Below are positions 28,113-37,720 of a stretch of DNA of 64,000 bases, piece by piece (positions within the stretch are counted from its first letter, which is position 1; each line of letters starts with the position of its first letter). The translations under genes were made by a program, and so were the position numbers. Under the pieces are notes generated by a model. The model searched no databases, was not told the DNA's origin, and saw nothing but the letters and a program-made list of their open reading frames with translations. The stretch is from Propioniciclava flava (GTDB taxonomy: Bacteria > Actinomycetota > Actinomycetes > Propionibacteriales > Propionibacteriaceae), in contig NZ_PPCV01000001.1 in assembly GCF_004126535.1 (NCBI RefSeq), forward strand, positions 1 through 64,000, written 5' to 3'.

Positions 28113-29075
28113 ATGACGTCGCCACGCATCCGCATCGTTGCACGCAGCCTGCTCACCCTTGTGCTGGCCAGCGTCGCTGTCTTTGCGGTGAGTCGCGCCC
28201 TGCCGCAGACGCCGATGGAGGTCTACCTGCAGCAGCATGGGGCGGCCGTCACCCCCGAAAGCGTGGCTGCGCTTCGACGCCAGTGGGGACTCGAGGGCAC
28301 ATGGCCCGAGCAATACTTCACTTGGGTGAGCGGGCTGTTGCGGGGCGACTGGGGTACATCCCTGCTGTCGGGGACCAGCATCGCCGCCGAGTTGTGGCAG
28401 CGACTCCCGCTGTCGCTCGGCATTGGGCTGGGCGGTCTCGCCGGAGCCGCGATGCTGGCCTATCCGCTCGGGATGCTCGCCGCGACCCGCGATGCTGGCC
28501 TATCCGCTCGGGATGCTCGCCGCGACCCGCGGCGGCATCGCCGAATGGGTCACGCGAGGGCTGACCGTGCTCGCGCAAGCCGTCCCCTCGTTTGTGGTGG
28601 CTCTCCTGGTGATCACCGCGCTCGGCGTGCAGTTGCGCTGGGTGTCCTTCTACACCCTCACCGGCGTCGCCCAAGTGATCGCTCCCGCCGCCTTGGTGAC
28701 GCTCTACACGGTGGGCCAACTCTCCCGGATCGTCGCCCACGCCGCCCTGGCTCTTTGGGAGGAACCCTTCGTCCGCGCGATGCTGGGCCGAGGATTCGAG
28801 CTATCCGCCGTCTTGTGGCGCGATGGTCGCAGGCAAGTCCTCTATGCGCTGGTGGCCGCACTCATCGCCAAGATGTCGTGGGTGATCGGGGCACCGCCAT
28901 TGTCGAGTACGTCTTCGCGGTGCCCGGGATCAGCTTCTACGTGATCACCAGCATCCAAAACCGTGACTACTTCGTCATCCAGTCCTATCTGATGCTCATG
29001 GTGGTGTGGATGACGGTGACCCACCTCATCCTCGACGCGGTGCTGCGCGCCCTGGATCCGAGGACGCGAGCATGA
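28113..29075 (+). pseudogene. ABC transporter permease (DppB/NikB type), two frameshifts
   Basis: The gene starts at ATG 28113 with a membrane helix and the PLGMLAATR segment. A 40-nt tandem duplication (28451-28530) shifts the frame by +1. The next 130 codons (GIAEWVTRGLTVLAQAVPSF and FVRAMLGRGFE) are read in the other frame, and a 1-nt loss near 28888-28892 restores the original frame for GTAIVEYVFAVPGISF to the end. The uninterrupted frame that spans the gene therefore encodes nonsense in the middle. Probably inactive. Confidence 0.85.
28451..28530 (+). repeat. Exact 40-bp tandem duplication in the permease gene
   Basis: Positions 28451-28490 and 28491-28530 are identical. Since 40 is not a multiple of three, the second copy moves the reading frame by one and breaks the permease. 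Removing one copy would restore the frame up to the second lesion. Confidence 0.95.
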
Positions 29076-29847
29076 CACGGCGCCGCGTCGTTTCAGCTGC
29101 CATCGTCATGGGGGTGGCGGTGCTGTTGTGCATGACTCACGGCGACCCGAATCGCGTCGATCTCGCCGCCACCTTCCTCGCGCCCGGTCCGGGGCATCCC
29201 CTGGGGACCGACAACCTGGGCCGAGACGTCTGGTGCGCGTCGTCCTCGGATTGTCGCGCACCCTGACCGTCATGATTCTCGCGACCGGGCTGAGCGCCTT
29301 GGCCGGGGGGCTCTTGGGGATGATCGCTGGCTATCTCGGCGGCCCGACTCGCGCACTCATCATGCTGGCCACCGACCTGGTGTTGATCGTCCCCACCTTC
29401 GTCGGTGCGCTCATCTTCGCGGCGCTGTTCGGTCTGACTCCCGTCTCGGCGGGGATCGTCCTGGGGCTCTTCGGGATCGGCCCCTACGTCAATCAGGCCT
29501 GTGCCCTCACCGAAGCAGTGCGGGGGAGGGCCTTCCTCCAGATCGAGACCCTGCTCGGAACACCCACCCCCGTGATCGTGGCCCGGCACATCGCCCCGGC
29601 CGTCATGCGTCCCCTGGCGGTGTACCTGGGGGCGTCCGCCGCGAACGCTGTCTTGGCGTATGCAGGACTCGCCTTCATCGGCCTCGGCGTCGATACGACC
29701 CTGCCCGACTGGGGGACCATGCTGTACGACTACCGGGTGCACCTCAGCGACCACCCGCTGCTGGTGTTGTGGCCGACGCTCGGGATCGCCATCCTCGCCC
29801 TGAGTGCCCACGCCGTGTTCGACGAAGCCGAGGGGGAAACGCCGTGA
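29072..29847 (+). pseudogene. ABC transporter permease (DppC/NikC type), frameshift
   Basis: The frame from ATG 29072 gives the family text PGPGHPLGTDNLGRDVW. It then goes off frame at 29231-29236, where one base appears missing (TGG-TG-CGC). The remainder continues in the next frame: VVLGLSRTLTVMILATGLSALAGGLLGMIAGYLGG (ends VVLGLSRTL and GMIAGYLGG), then the EAA-like PAVMRPLAVYLGA and FIGLGVDTTLPDWGTML. It overlaps both neighbours by 4 nt as in an intact operon. Confidence 0.82.
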
Positions 29848-30633
29848 TCTTGGACATCCGCGATCTCAGTGTTGCCACCCGAGATGCGCCCGCGGCGACG
29901 CTGCTCCACGACATCAACCTCGGCGTGGAGCAAGGAAGCCGGGTGGGGCTGGTCGGTGAGTCCCGGGCGGGAAAGACCACGCTCATCCGCGCCATGACCG
30001 GATTCCTCCCCGTGCAACGGTTCCAGTGCCAGGGGAGTGTCACGGTGGGCGAAACCGACGTGCTGCGCGCGACGCCCACCGAGCGCCGACGCGCGGTGAG
30101 CGCCGCGATCGCTGTCATCTGGCAGGACTCGATCACGGCCCTCAACCCCTGCCGCCGGGTGGGGACCCAAATCCGCGACACCCTCCTCTTCCGGGGGGGC
30201 GCGCAGCCGCCGTCAGGCGCACCAGGAGGCGCTGGAATGGATCGCTCGGGTGGGGTTGCATCCGCCGCGCGACATCTTCGAGCGCTACCCACACGAGTTG
30301 TCGGGCGGCATGCGTCAGCGCATCAGCCTTGCGCTGGGACTGTGCGGCGGACAGCCCATCCTCGTGGCGGACGAACCCACGTCAGCACTGGACATGGTGC
30401 GGCAACGCGCATGCGTCACGCTGATCGATCGGCTGTGCCGTGAAGACTCCACGACGCTCATCTTTGTCAGCCACGACCTCGCCCTCGTCGCCTCGCTGTG
30501 CGATCACCTCGTCGTGCTTCAGCACGGATCAATCCTGGACGCCGGACCCACCGCCACCGTCCTCGCAGACCCTCGCATGGGCGATCTTGTGGAGCGAACC
30601 CGCCGCCGCCGGGGGGAGTGGAACACGCCATGA
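29844..30633 (+). pseudogene. ABC transporter ATPase (DppD/NikD type), frameshift in a G run
   Basis: Walker A here is GESRAGKTT, with Arg where Gly-Cys or Gly-Ser is usual, and the Q-loop is WQDSITALNP. At the seven-G run 30193-30199 the frame is lost. With six G the protein would continue as RSRRQAHQEALEWIARVGL into HPPRDIFERYPHELSGGMRQR (signature), Walker B ILVADEPTSALD and SHDLALV. The homopolymer makes a sequencing error possible, but two neighbouring genes are damaged as well. Confidence 0.78.
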
Positions 30634-31421
30634 CCCGTGACGACATCGTTCCCGCGCTGCGGATGCGGGGGGTGACGCTCAGCTTCGCCGCCCAGGGGCG
30701 ACGCGTGGGGCAGGAAGTCTTGCGCGGCGTCGACCTGGATCTGCCACCCGGCGAGGTGGTCGGTCTCGTGGGGGAGTCGGGGTGCGGAAAGTCGACGCTC
30801 GCACGGGTCGGCGTCGGGTTGTTGCGTCCCGATGCCGGACACGTGATCCTTCGCGACGGGACCGACCTGGCTGCGAGTTCTGCGCGCGCAGTGGCCCGGC
30901 TGCGGCCCCGTCTGCAATGGGTGGTGCAAGATCCCTACTCAGCCTTCGATCCGTCCCTGCCGTTGCGGCGCAGCATCGTGCCGGTCGTCCGACGCCAAGG
31001 GCACGCCACCGGGGACGCAGCCCGCTCCCTCGCTGCGGACGCCCTGGTTGCGGTCGGGCTCCAGGCCTCACACCTGGACCGGCTTCCCGGGCAGTTGTCT
31101 GGTGGACAGCTTCAACGGGCGGCCTTGGCCCGGGCCTTGCTGGTGGATCCCGAGGTGCTGATCGCCGATGAGATCGTCTCCGCGTTGGACTTTCGCGTCG
31201 GCGAAGAGATCCTCCACTTGGTGCGTCGAGGGGCCCGCGAGCGTGGCCGGGCCGTGTTGTTCGTGTCGCATGACCTGGGAGCAGTAGCGCTGGTCTGCGA
31301 TCGAATCGCCGTCATGGACGAGGGGGTCATCGTCGAGTCGGGGCCCACCGGTGCGGTCCTCAACCATCCCCAGCATGCGCGAACCCAGGCACTGCTGGAG
31401 GCCGTTCCCACCCTGCCGTGA
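30630..31421 (+). CDS. ABC transporter ATPase (DppF/NikE type)
   Basis: A 263-residue ATPase with a complete motif set: Walker A GESGCGKST, Q-loop QWVVQDPYSAFDPS, signature LSGGQLQR, Walker B VLIADEIVSALD and the switch SHDLGAV. The Walker B glutamate is followed by Ile rather than Pro. It overlaps the preceding gene by 4 nt and is the last gene of the riboswitch-controlled operon. It is intact, so it could still serve another importer, or may simply not have decayed yet. Confidence 0.85.
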   Translation: MTRDDIVPALRMRGVTLSFAAQGRRVGQEVLRGVDLDLPPGEVVGLVGESGCGKSTLARVGVGLLRPDAGHVILRDGTDLAASSARAVARLRPRLQWVVQDPYSAFDPSLPLRRSIVPVVRRQGHATGDAARSLAADALVAVGLQASHLDRLPGQLSGGQLQRAALARALLVDPEVLIADEIVSALDFRVGEEILHLVRRGARERGRAVLFVSHDLGAVALVCDRIAVMDEGVIVESGPTGAVLNHPQHARTQALLEAVPTLP

Positions 31422-31571
31422 CCTGGCGGCCTCACGATCCGCCGCAGGCCAACGCGAGTGCGCAGCTAGGAAAGCCTGGGATGCAGGAAGACCGGGATGC
31501 AGGAAGAAGGGGGAGCAGGCTGGCGGGCCCCTTCGCGGGCGAGCGCGCGATCAACGGTAGGCTTGTGCCTC

Positions 31572-32684
31572 GTGGCGACCGACTTTCAGACTGAGATCTC
31601 CGAACTTGACCGCTCGATGACGAGCATCGAGGTGGTGGTCGACCCTGAGAAGAAGCGTGCCGAGATCGCTGACCTGTCGCAGGCTGTCGCCGCGCCGGAT
31701 CTGTGGGACGACCCCGATAACGCGCAGAAGGTGACCTCGCGTCTCTCGGCGCTCAATGCGGAACTCGATCGCGTGACCTCGTTGCGCTCCCGGCTCGATG
31801 ACCTCGGCGTCCTGGTGGAGCTTGCCCAGGAGGAAGGCGACCCGGACACGCTCGCCGAGGCAGAGAAGGAACTCGGTTCACTGCACGGTGACATCGCGGC
31901 CCTGGAGGTGCGCACGCTGCTCAGTGGCGAATACGACGAGCGGGACGCCGTGGTCACCATCCGTTCGGGTGCCGGAGGCGTGGACGCCGCGGACTTCGCC
32001 GAAATGCTGCTGCGCATGTACCTGCGCTGGGCCGAGCGGCATGGTTACGCCGTCAAGCTCATGGACACGAGTTACGCCGAGGAGGCCGGGCTCAAATCCG
32101 TGACCTTCGAGGTGAGCGCCCCGTTTGCCTACGGCACCTTGTCGGTGGAGGGCGGCACGCACCGCCTCGTGCGCATCAGCCCCTTCGACAACCAAGGACG
32201 CCGCCAGACCTCGTTCGCAGCCGTCGAGGTGATCCCGTTGATCGAGTCGACCGATCACATCGACGTCCCAGAAGGGGACATCCGCGTCGACGTGTTCCGT
32301 AGCTCGGGCCCCGGTGGTCAGTCGGTGAACACCACCGACTCGGCGGTTCGCATCACCCACCTCCCGACCGGCCTGGTTGTCTCCATGCAGGATGAGAAGT
32401 CGCAGATCCAGAACAGGGCAGCCGCCATGCGGGTCTTGCAGTCGCGCCTCATGCTGTTGAAGAAGCAGGAAGAGGACGCCAAGAAGAAGGAACTGGCCGG
32501 TGACGTCAAGGCGTCGTGGGGCGACCAGATGCGCAGCTACGTGCTCAACCCGTACCAGATGGTGAAGGATCTACGTACCGGCTACGAGGTCGGCAACCCC
32601 GAGTCGGTCTTCGATGGCGATCTCGACGGTTTCATCGACGCGGGCATCCGCTGGCGCAAGAGCGAAGAATCCGCGGCATCCTGA
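31572..32684 (+). CDS. prfB: Peptide chain release factor 2
   Basis: A 370-residue factor that ends translation at UGA and UAA. It has the codon-recognition tripeptide SPF ([15 protein letters not shown]) and the catalytic GGQ ([14 protein letters not shown]). The GTG at 31572 gives the family N-terminus ([12 protein letters not shown]). There is no in-frame UGA or slippery site near codon 25, so the frameshift autoregulation of E. coli prfB is absent. It precedes ftsE-ftsX and smpB, the usual actinobacterial order. Confidence 0.95.
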   Translation: MATDFQTEISELDRSMTSIEVVVDPEKKRAEIADLSQAVAAPDLWDDPDNAQKVTSRLSALNAELDRVTSLRSRLDDLGVLVELAQEEGDPDTLAEAEKELGSLHGDIAALEVRTLLSGEYDERDAVVTIRSGAGGVDAADFAEMLLRMYLRWAERHGYAVKLMDTSYAEEAGLKSVTFEVSAPFAYGTLSVEGGTHRLVRISPFDNQGRRQTSFAAVEVIPLIESTDHIDVPEGDIRVDVFRSSGPGGQSVNTTDSAVRITHLPTGLVVSMQDEKSQIQNRAAAMRVLQSRLMLLKKQEEDAKKKELAGDVKASWGDQMRSYVLNPYQMVKDLRTGYEVGNPESVFDGDLDGFIDAGIRWRKSEESAAS

Positions 32685-32795
32685 GGGCCGCCACGCCGGG
32701 CCGCCACCGCGTCCTGGGCGAGCATGAGCACCTAGGCTGGCCTTGGCCGGCTGAGAGCTCTCAGAAAACTTCCCCATCGTCGACACCGGCCACGG

Positions 32796-33488
32796 ATGCC
32801 TGTGATCACGTTTGAGCACGTCACAAAGACGTACCCCGGCCAAAAGCGGCCGGCATTGCACGATGTCTCGGCCACCATCGACGACGGCGAGTTCGTCTTT
32901 CTGGTCGGCCCCTCCGGGTCAGGCAAGTCGACCTTCTTGCGTCTCGTCCTGCGCGAGTATCGCGCGACCGAAGGCAGCGTTGTGGTCAACGGCCGTGACG
33001 TGGGGAAGCTGCGCAACTGGCGCATCCCCAAGCTGCGCCGCAACGTAGGGATCGTCTTTCAGGATTTCCGGCTCCTGCCCGGCAAGACGGTGAGCGAGAA
33101 CGTCGCCTTCACGCTGCAGGTGATCGGACGCCCCTCGCGCGATATCCGCACGCTCGTCCCCGAGACGCTGGAGTTGGTGGGGCTGGCCGACAAGGGTGAC
33201 CGCCTCCCCGAGGAGTTGTCGGGCGGGGAGCAGCAGCGCGTGGCGATCGCCCGCGCCTTCGTGAACCGCCCAGGCATCCTCCTGGCCGACGAGCCGACCG
33301 GCAATCTTGATCCCGTCACGTCTGTCGGCATCATGAAGGTCTTCGACCGTATTCATCGCGACGGGACGACGGTCCTCATGGCCACCCATGACGCCACCAT
33401 CGTCGACCAGATGCGCCGACGCGTGCTTGAGCTCCATTCCGGAGAACTCGTCCGCGATCAGGCGCAGGGCGTCTACGGATACCAGTGA
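32796..33488 (+). CDS. ftsE: Cell division ATP-binding protein FtsE
   Basis: A 230-residue ABC ATPase. Walker A is GPSGSGKST, the signature is LSGGEQQR, Walker B is [13 protein letters not shown] and the switch His is in MATHD. With FtsX it gates cell-wall hydrolase activation at the membrane. It is 22 nt upstream of ftsX, followed by an M23 peptidase that is a likely FtsEX client. Confidence 0.95.
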   Translation: MPVITFEHVTKTYPGQKRPALHDVSATIDDGEFVFLVGPSGSGKSTFLRLVLREYRATEGSVVVNGRDVGKLRNWRIPKLRRNVGIVFQDFRLLPGKTVSENVAFTLQVIGRPSRDIRTLVPETLELVGLADKGDRLPEELSGGEQQRVAIARAFVNRPGILLADEPTGNLDPVTSVGIMKVFDRIHRDGTTVLMATHDATIVDQMRRRVLELHSGELVRDQAQGVYGYQ

Positions 33489-33510
33489 GCTGGACCGGAG
33501 GAAAGAGCAC

Positions 33511-34413
33511 ATGCGTCACACACTGAAAGAGACGGCCTCCGGGCTGCGCCGTAACGCGAGTATGAACGTCGCCATCTTGGTGACGATGTGGGTCTCCTTG
33601 ACTCTCTTCGGCCTGGGAACCCTCGTCGCCCAGCAGGTCGACCTGATCAAGGGGCGCTGGTACGACAAGATCGAGCTGACCGCCTACCTGTGCACTGCCG
33701 ACACCACCGGTGGTACGTGCACGCCCGGGCAGGCCACGACGGACGCCGAGCGTCACGCCATCGAGGCTGAACTCGCCTCCAACCCCTTGGTCGCGGCGAC
33801 CTACTACCAAAGCCAAGACGAGGTGTTCGAGGAGTTCAAGGTCACCTACGCCGACTCGCCGATCCTGTCGACGCTGAAGGCCACCGATATGCAGGACCTG
33901 TATCGGATCAAGCTGAAGAATCCTGAGGAATATCAGGATGTGGTGTCTTCTCTCAGCGTCATGCCGGGCGTCCAAAGCGTCCAGGACTTGAAGGCATTGC
34001 TGGACCCGATGTTTGAATGGCTGAACTGGGGTCGCTGGATGGCGGTGGGGGCATCTGGTCTGCTGCTGCTGGCCGCGGCTCTCCAGATCGGCAACGCCAT
34101 CCGCGTCGCCGCGTTCACCCGCCGCCGCGAGATCGGCATCATGCGTCTGGTGGGGGCGTCGCGGACCTACATCATGCTTCCCAGCCTCCTTGAAAGCCTC
34201 ACCGTGGCCCTCAGCGGAGCGGTGTTAGCGTGCGCCACCTTGGCGGCGATCCAGCGGTTCGCGATCATCGAAAAGGCTAAACCTGCCCTTCAGGGATTCG
34301 CGTGGATTGGGTGGCATAACGTGGCTATATCCATGGTGGGGGTTGTGGCGGTCGCCATCGTCCTCTCTATGATCCCGACGTTGGTTGCGACCCGGAGGTT
34401 CTTGAAGGTCTGA
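33511..34413 (+). CDS. ftsX: Cell division protein FtsX
   Basis: A 300-residue membrane protein with one N-terminal helix, a large extracellular loop (about residues 45-165, containing two Cys in YLCTADTTGGTCTPG) and three C-terminal helices with the FtsX motif RRREIGIMRLVGAS. The ATG at 33511 follows GGAGGAAAG. The extracellular loop of FtsX recruits coiled-coil peptidoglycan hydrolases, and such a protein is encoded next. Confidence 0.94.
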   Translation: MRHTLKETASGLRRNASMNVAILVTMWVSLTLFGLGTLVAQQVDLIKGRWYDKIELTAYLCTADTTGGTCTPGQATTDAERHAIEAELASNPLVAATYYQSQDEVFEEFKVTYADSPILSTLKATDMQDLYRIKLKNPEEYQDVVSSLSVMPGVQSVQDLKALLDPMFEWLNWGRWMAVGASGLLLLAAALQIGNAIRVAAFTRRREIGIMRLVGASRTYIMLPSLLESLTVALSGAVLACATLAAIQRFAIIEKAKPALQGFAWIGWHNVAISMVGVVAVAIVLSMIPTLVATRRFLKV

Positions 34414-34456
34414 GTCCCTTGGGCGGTCGCACACGTCGGATCCGTAGGGAGTACGA

Positions 34457-35911
34457 GTGAGTGACATGACCGCCCGTCAGGGAGGCGTCCGGAGGGCGTG
34501 GGGAGCCCGTGTTGTCAGCGCATGCGCTGCCACGGCGCTGTTCACGGGTCTGGTGGCACCGCACGCAGCCGCTGACGATCTCAACAGCCTGAAGAATCAA
34601 GTTAAAGCAAATCAAGAAAGCCAGGGTGCTGCCCAAGAGAATGTGGCGCAGTCGCGCCAGGCAGTGAATTCCGCGACTGATCGTTTGATCGCTTCGCAGA
34701 ATGATCTCCAAGCAGCGCAGGCATCTTTGGCCGACGTGGAAGTTCGTTTGGCGGCCGCGCAAGAAAACGATGCGCGACTGGCGCAGGAGTTGAAGCAGGC
34801 TCGTGCCGACCTGGAAGCCGCCAAGGCGCGGGTTGTGACGGCTCAGGCGGAGGTGGACGCCCAGGTCAAGCTGATCGGCTCCGCCGCACGCGAGTCGTTC
34901 CAGCAGCAGTCCGATCTGCGTGATCTGTCGGTGGTCTGGGGCTCCCAGACTCCGGCGGAGCTGAGCCAGCGACTGCAGTGGAACACCACGATCTTCGACT
35001 CCCAGGCAGCCACCAAGGGTCGCCTCGATGCCGTGAGGGACGAGTTGGAGGCGGCCCGGGCCGCTCAGGCGGATGCCGAGGCGCGCGTCGCCGATGAGAA
35101 GGACGCTGCCGCAGCGGTGGTGCGTCAGGTCGCCAGCTTGAAGCGCCAACAGGAGCAGCAACGCTCTGCCGTCGCGGAACTCGTCACCGCCAACGCCCAG
35201 GCGCAGGCGGCGGCTCAGGGTGAACTTGATGCCGACGAGTCGGCTTACCGGTCCCTGGTCTCCGACGAGGCGCGTCTCCAGGGAGAGATCAAGAGCGAGA
35301 TCGCCCGGTTGCGGGCCGAGGAAGCGGCGCGCGTCGCGGCGGAGAAGGCCGCAGCGCAGCGGGCAGCCGAGCAAAAGGCGGCTGCTGAGCGGGCAGCGGC
35401 GGCACGGCAGGCAGCGGCCAAGGCAGCCAGTGCTCCGGCTCCGGCTGCCGCCCCGGCGGCCAAACCGGCCGCTGCACCATCGTCGAGCGGCGCGGGGAAG
35501 GCCCTCTCGGCGAGTGGATTCATCCGGCCTATCAACGCAAACCCAGGCTCACCGTTCGGGCCGCGGTTCCACCCGATCCTGAAGTACTGGCGTAACCACA
35601 ACGGCAACGACTGGGGTGCGAAGACGGGGACGCCGATCTACGCGGCCAAGGCCGGCACCGTCATGAAGGCTGGCCCGAACGGCGGCTTCGGCAACTTCGT
35701 GATGATTGGTCATGGGGACGACGCCCAGGGCCGCTACGTCACCACCGGGTACGCCCACATGTCGAAGGTGGTCGCCCGGGTGGGGCAGCGAGTCGAGCAA
35801 GGGCAGTTGATTGGCTACGTGGGTAGTACCGGCCTGTCAACGACTCCGCACTTGCACCTGGAGGTCCGCCTCGACGGGACGCCGGTGAACCCGTTGCTCT
35901 ACATCCCCTGA
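34457..35911 (+). CDS. Secreted coiled-coil M23 peptidoglycan endopeptidase
   Basis: A 484-residue protein. The signal peptide (residues about 1-40, ending PHAAADD) is followed by a long Gln/Ala/Lys-rich coiled coil (about 41-300), an Ala/Pro linker, and a C-terminal M23 (LytM-like) domain (about 355-484) with zinc-binding residues in HNGNDWGAKTG and HLHLEV. The architecture matches FtsEX-activated hydrolases (EnvC, RipC, PcsB class), and it directly follows ftsX. GTG 34457 and ATG 34466 are both possible starts. Confidence 0.88.
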   Translation: MSDMTARQGGVRRAWGARVVSACAATALFTGLVAPHAAADDLNSLKNQVKANQESQGAAQENVAQSRQAVNSATDRLIASQNDLQAAQASLADVEVRLAAAQENDARLAQELKQARADLEAAKARVVTAQAEVDAQVKLIGSAARESFQQQSDLRDLSVVWGSQTPAELSQRLQWNTTIFDSQAATKGRLDAVRDELEAARAAQADAEARVADEKDAAAAVVRQVASLKRQQEQQRSAVAELVTANAQAQAAAQGELDADESAYRSLVSDEARLQGEIKSEIARLRAEEAARVAAEKAAAQRAAEQKAAAERAAAARQAAAKAASAPAPAAAPAAKPAAAPSSSGAGKALSASGFIRPINANPGSPFGPRFHPILKYWRNHNGNDWGAKTGTPIYAAKAGTVMKAGPNGGFGNFVMIGHGDDAQGRYVTTGYAHMSKVVARVGQRVEQGQLIGYVGSTGLSTTPHLHLEVRLDGTPVNPLLYIP

Positions 35912-35928
35912 GTTTCAGGCACGCACAT

Positions 35929-35959
35929 CGTCGCCGTCCGGGTCATCCGGGCGGCGACG
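35929..35959 (+). terminator. Hairpin after the M23 gene
   Basis: Arms CGTCGCCGTCCGG (35929-35941) and CCGGGCGGCGACG (35947-35959), with one G-T pair and a 5-nt loop. No T-run follows. It may end the ftsEX operon before smpB. Confidence 0.5.
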
Positions 35960-36057
35960 ACGCGTGAGAGGGGTGTGGGGCGGGAAGGGCGAGGAGGCCC
36001 GATAAGCTGGTGGGACGTGTTGCTGTCTGGGCAGCATGAGTCGGGGAGGGAGACGTT

Positions 36058-36534
36058 GTGCCACGACCACAAGGGCGCGTGCTCGTCGCGCAGAATAAGA
36101 AGGCGCGCTACAACTATCACCTCGGCGAGACGGTCGAGGCGGGGATGGTGCTCGTGGGCACCGAAGTGAAGTCGCTGCGTGCGGGGCGGGCCTCGCTCAC
36201 GGACGGATTCGCGACGATCGACGACGGCGAGGTGTGGCTCCGTGGGGTCAACATCCCCGAATACAAGTTCGGGACCAACACGAACCATCCCGTGATCCGC
36301 AACCGAAAACTGCTGCTCCACCGTCGTCAGATCGACAAGTTGGAGCGCGAGATTGGCAACTCAGGGCGCACGCTGGTGCCCCTGTCCATCTACTTCTCAG
36401 ACGGGTACGCGAAGGTCGAGTTGGCTGTAGGAACCGGTAAGAAGGACTGGGACAAGCGCCAGACCATTGCCGAGCGGGACGCCAACCGTGAGGCCCAGCG
36501 TGCCCTCGCCACGCGCAACAAGGGTCGCCACTAA
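36058..36534 (+). CDS. smpB: SsrA-binding protein SmpB
   Basis: A 158-residue tmRNA partner. The family text is complete: [42 protein letters not shown]-like [16 protein letters not shown], and the basic C-tail [15 protein letters not shown]. The GTG at 36058 follows GGGAGGGAGA. Its RNA partner ssrA lies 1.2 kb downstream. Confidence 0.95.
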   Translation: MPRPQGRVLVAQNKKARYNYHLGETVEAGMVLVGTEVKSLRAGRASLTDGFATIDDGEVWLRGVNIPEYKFGTNTNHPVIRNRKLLLHRRQIDKLEREIGNSGRTLVPLSIYFSDGYAKVELAVGTGKKDWDKRQTIAERDANREAQRALATRNKGRH

Positions 36535-36582
36535 CCACGGTGTACGCCCCGTGGAATGAGACCGGGGCATGAGGGTGAACGG

Positions 36583-36622
36583 CGACGGTGGTGGGGCGGG
36601 GGGACCCGCCCCACCACCGTCG
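36583..36622. terminator. Bidirectional terminator between smpB and the FKBP gene
   Basis: A perfect 18-bp GC-rich stem (36583-36600 and 36605-36622) with a 4-nt loop, followed by GTTTT on the + strand. It lies between convergent genes. Confidence 0.85.
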
Positions 36623-36625
36623 GTT

Positions 36626-36994
36626 TTACGCCACCCCGACGAGGTCGCAGACGAACACGAGGGTTTCGTTGGCCTTGATGACGCCCGCGGCACCTCGGGC
36701 TCCGTATCCCAGGTGGGGCGGGATGGTGATGCGACGCCGACCCCCGACCTTCATGCCAACGATGCCTTCGTCCCAGCCGCGGATGACGTGTCCGGCACCC
36801 AACGGGAACACGAGGGCCTGTCCACGGTTGAAGCTGGCGTCGAACTCGGCGCCGTCCGACCACGCCACACCGACGTAGTCGACGGCGACCTGCTTGCCGG
36901 GGACCGCTTCGGGACCGGTACCGATCACTTCGTCCTCGATGAGGAGGTCGGCGGGCGGGTCGGTCGCGGGGATCTCTACTGTGGGCTTATCCAT
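36626..36994 (-). CDS. FKBP-type peptidyl-prolyl isomerase
   Basis: A 122-residue single-domain FKBP without a signal peptide, thus cytoplasmic. Typical elements are DYVGVAWSDGAEFDASFNRG, VIRGWDEGIVGMKVGGRR and IPPHLGYGARG, ending with LVFVCDLVGV. It is monocistronic and converges on smpB at the shared terminator. Confidence 0.92.
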   Translation of the reverse strand: MDKPTVEIPATDPPADLLIEDEVIGTGPEAVPGKQVAVDYVGVAWSDGAEFDASFNRGQALVFPLGAGHVIRGWDEGIVGMKVGGRRRITIPPHLGYGARGAAGVIKANETLVFVCDLVGVA

Positions 36995-37072
36995 GCTGCC
37001 ACCCTAGAGGCAGGGGTGGGCTGGGGGTTGCGCCCGATGGGGTTAGCGGGGGAGAGGGGGCACACTGGGGCC

Positions 37073-37654
37073 ATGCTGGTGGATCCTCGAACGTCTGCTT
37101 CCCTTCGTGTAGGTGATGCTGAGCGTTCGCACGCCGAGGCCGTGCTGCAGGAGGCCTACAGCGTCGGGCGGCTCAATGAGGGCGAACTGGATGTGCGCCT
37201 TGGTATGGCGATGCGGGCGCGAACCCGCCGCGAACTGTCCGCAGCCTTGTCGGGGCTGCCGCTCCAGGTGCGTGCGTCGCCCTTCGTTCAGCGCCGAGTG
37301 TCCACGCCTGATGCGACCCTCCTTGGGTTTCTGGCTCATGGCAGCGCCGTGTTCACGTGGTTCTTGGGCCCCCTCGTTTGTTATGGAGTGGCGTCGCCGG
37401 GGACGCCGGGGCGCCGTGAGGCCGCGCACGCCTTCAACCTCCAACTCACCTCCGGCCTGGTGGTTTTCGTCACGATGGTCATGACGATGCTGTTCTTCCC
37501 ACCGCGGGTGCTGGCCATCCTCGTCATGGTGGAGATGGTCGTGTGGCTGCTGCTCACGGTGACGAGCGCAGCGCGCGCCTTGTCGGGGCGTCCCTTGAGG
37601 GTTCCGACGATCGGTTTCCTCCCCGAGGGGAAGGCGCGATCCCGGCGACCCTGA
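37073..37654 (+). CDS. DUF1707 membrane protein
   Basis: A 193-residue protein. The N-terminal 60 residues form a DUF1707 domain (LRVGDAERSHAEAVLQEAY, GRLNEGELDVRLG). Then come two to four hydrophobic segments (ATLLGFLAHGSAVFTWFL, LVVFVTMVMTMLFFPP, VLAILVMVEMVVWLLL). DUF1707 proteins are widespread in actinobacteria and of unknown function. It is preceded by a purine-rich stretch and read alone. Confidence 0.75.
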   Translation: MLVDPRTSASLRVGDAERSHAEAVLQEAYSVGRLNEGELDVRLGMAMRARTRRELSAALSGLPLQVRASPFVQRRVSTPDATLLGFLAHGSAVFTWFLGPLVCYGVASPGTPGRREAAHAFNLQLTSGLVVFVTMVMTMLFFPPRVLAILVMVEMVVWLLLTVTSAARALSGRPLRVPTIGFLPEGKARSRRP

Positions 37655-37690
37655 GTGCGCACAGGGTCGCGGAATCGCGTATACTGGGGC
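37655..37690 (+). promoter_or_regulatory. Probable ssrA promoter
   Basis: A good -10 hexamer, TATACT (37680-37685), lies about 36 nt upstream of the mature tmRNA end, leaving a short 5' leader to be trimmed. I see only a weak -35 about 17 nt further upstream. Confidence 0.4.
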
Positions 37691-37720
37691 GTCCCGGTTC
37701 ATCCGGGGACAACTCAACAG

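Noticed and set aside
31572-31700. Programmed +1 frameshift in prfB
   Set aside because: No internal UGA or slippery sequence is present; the frame is continuous.
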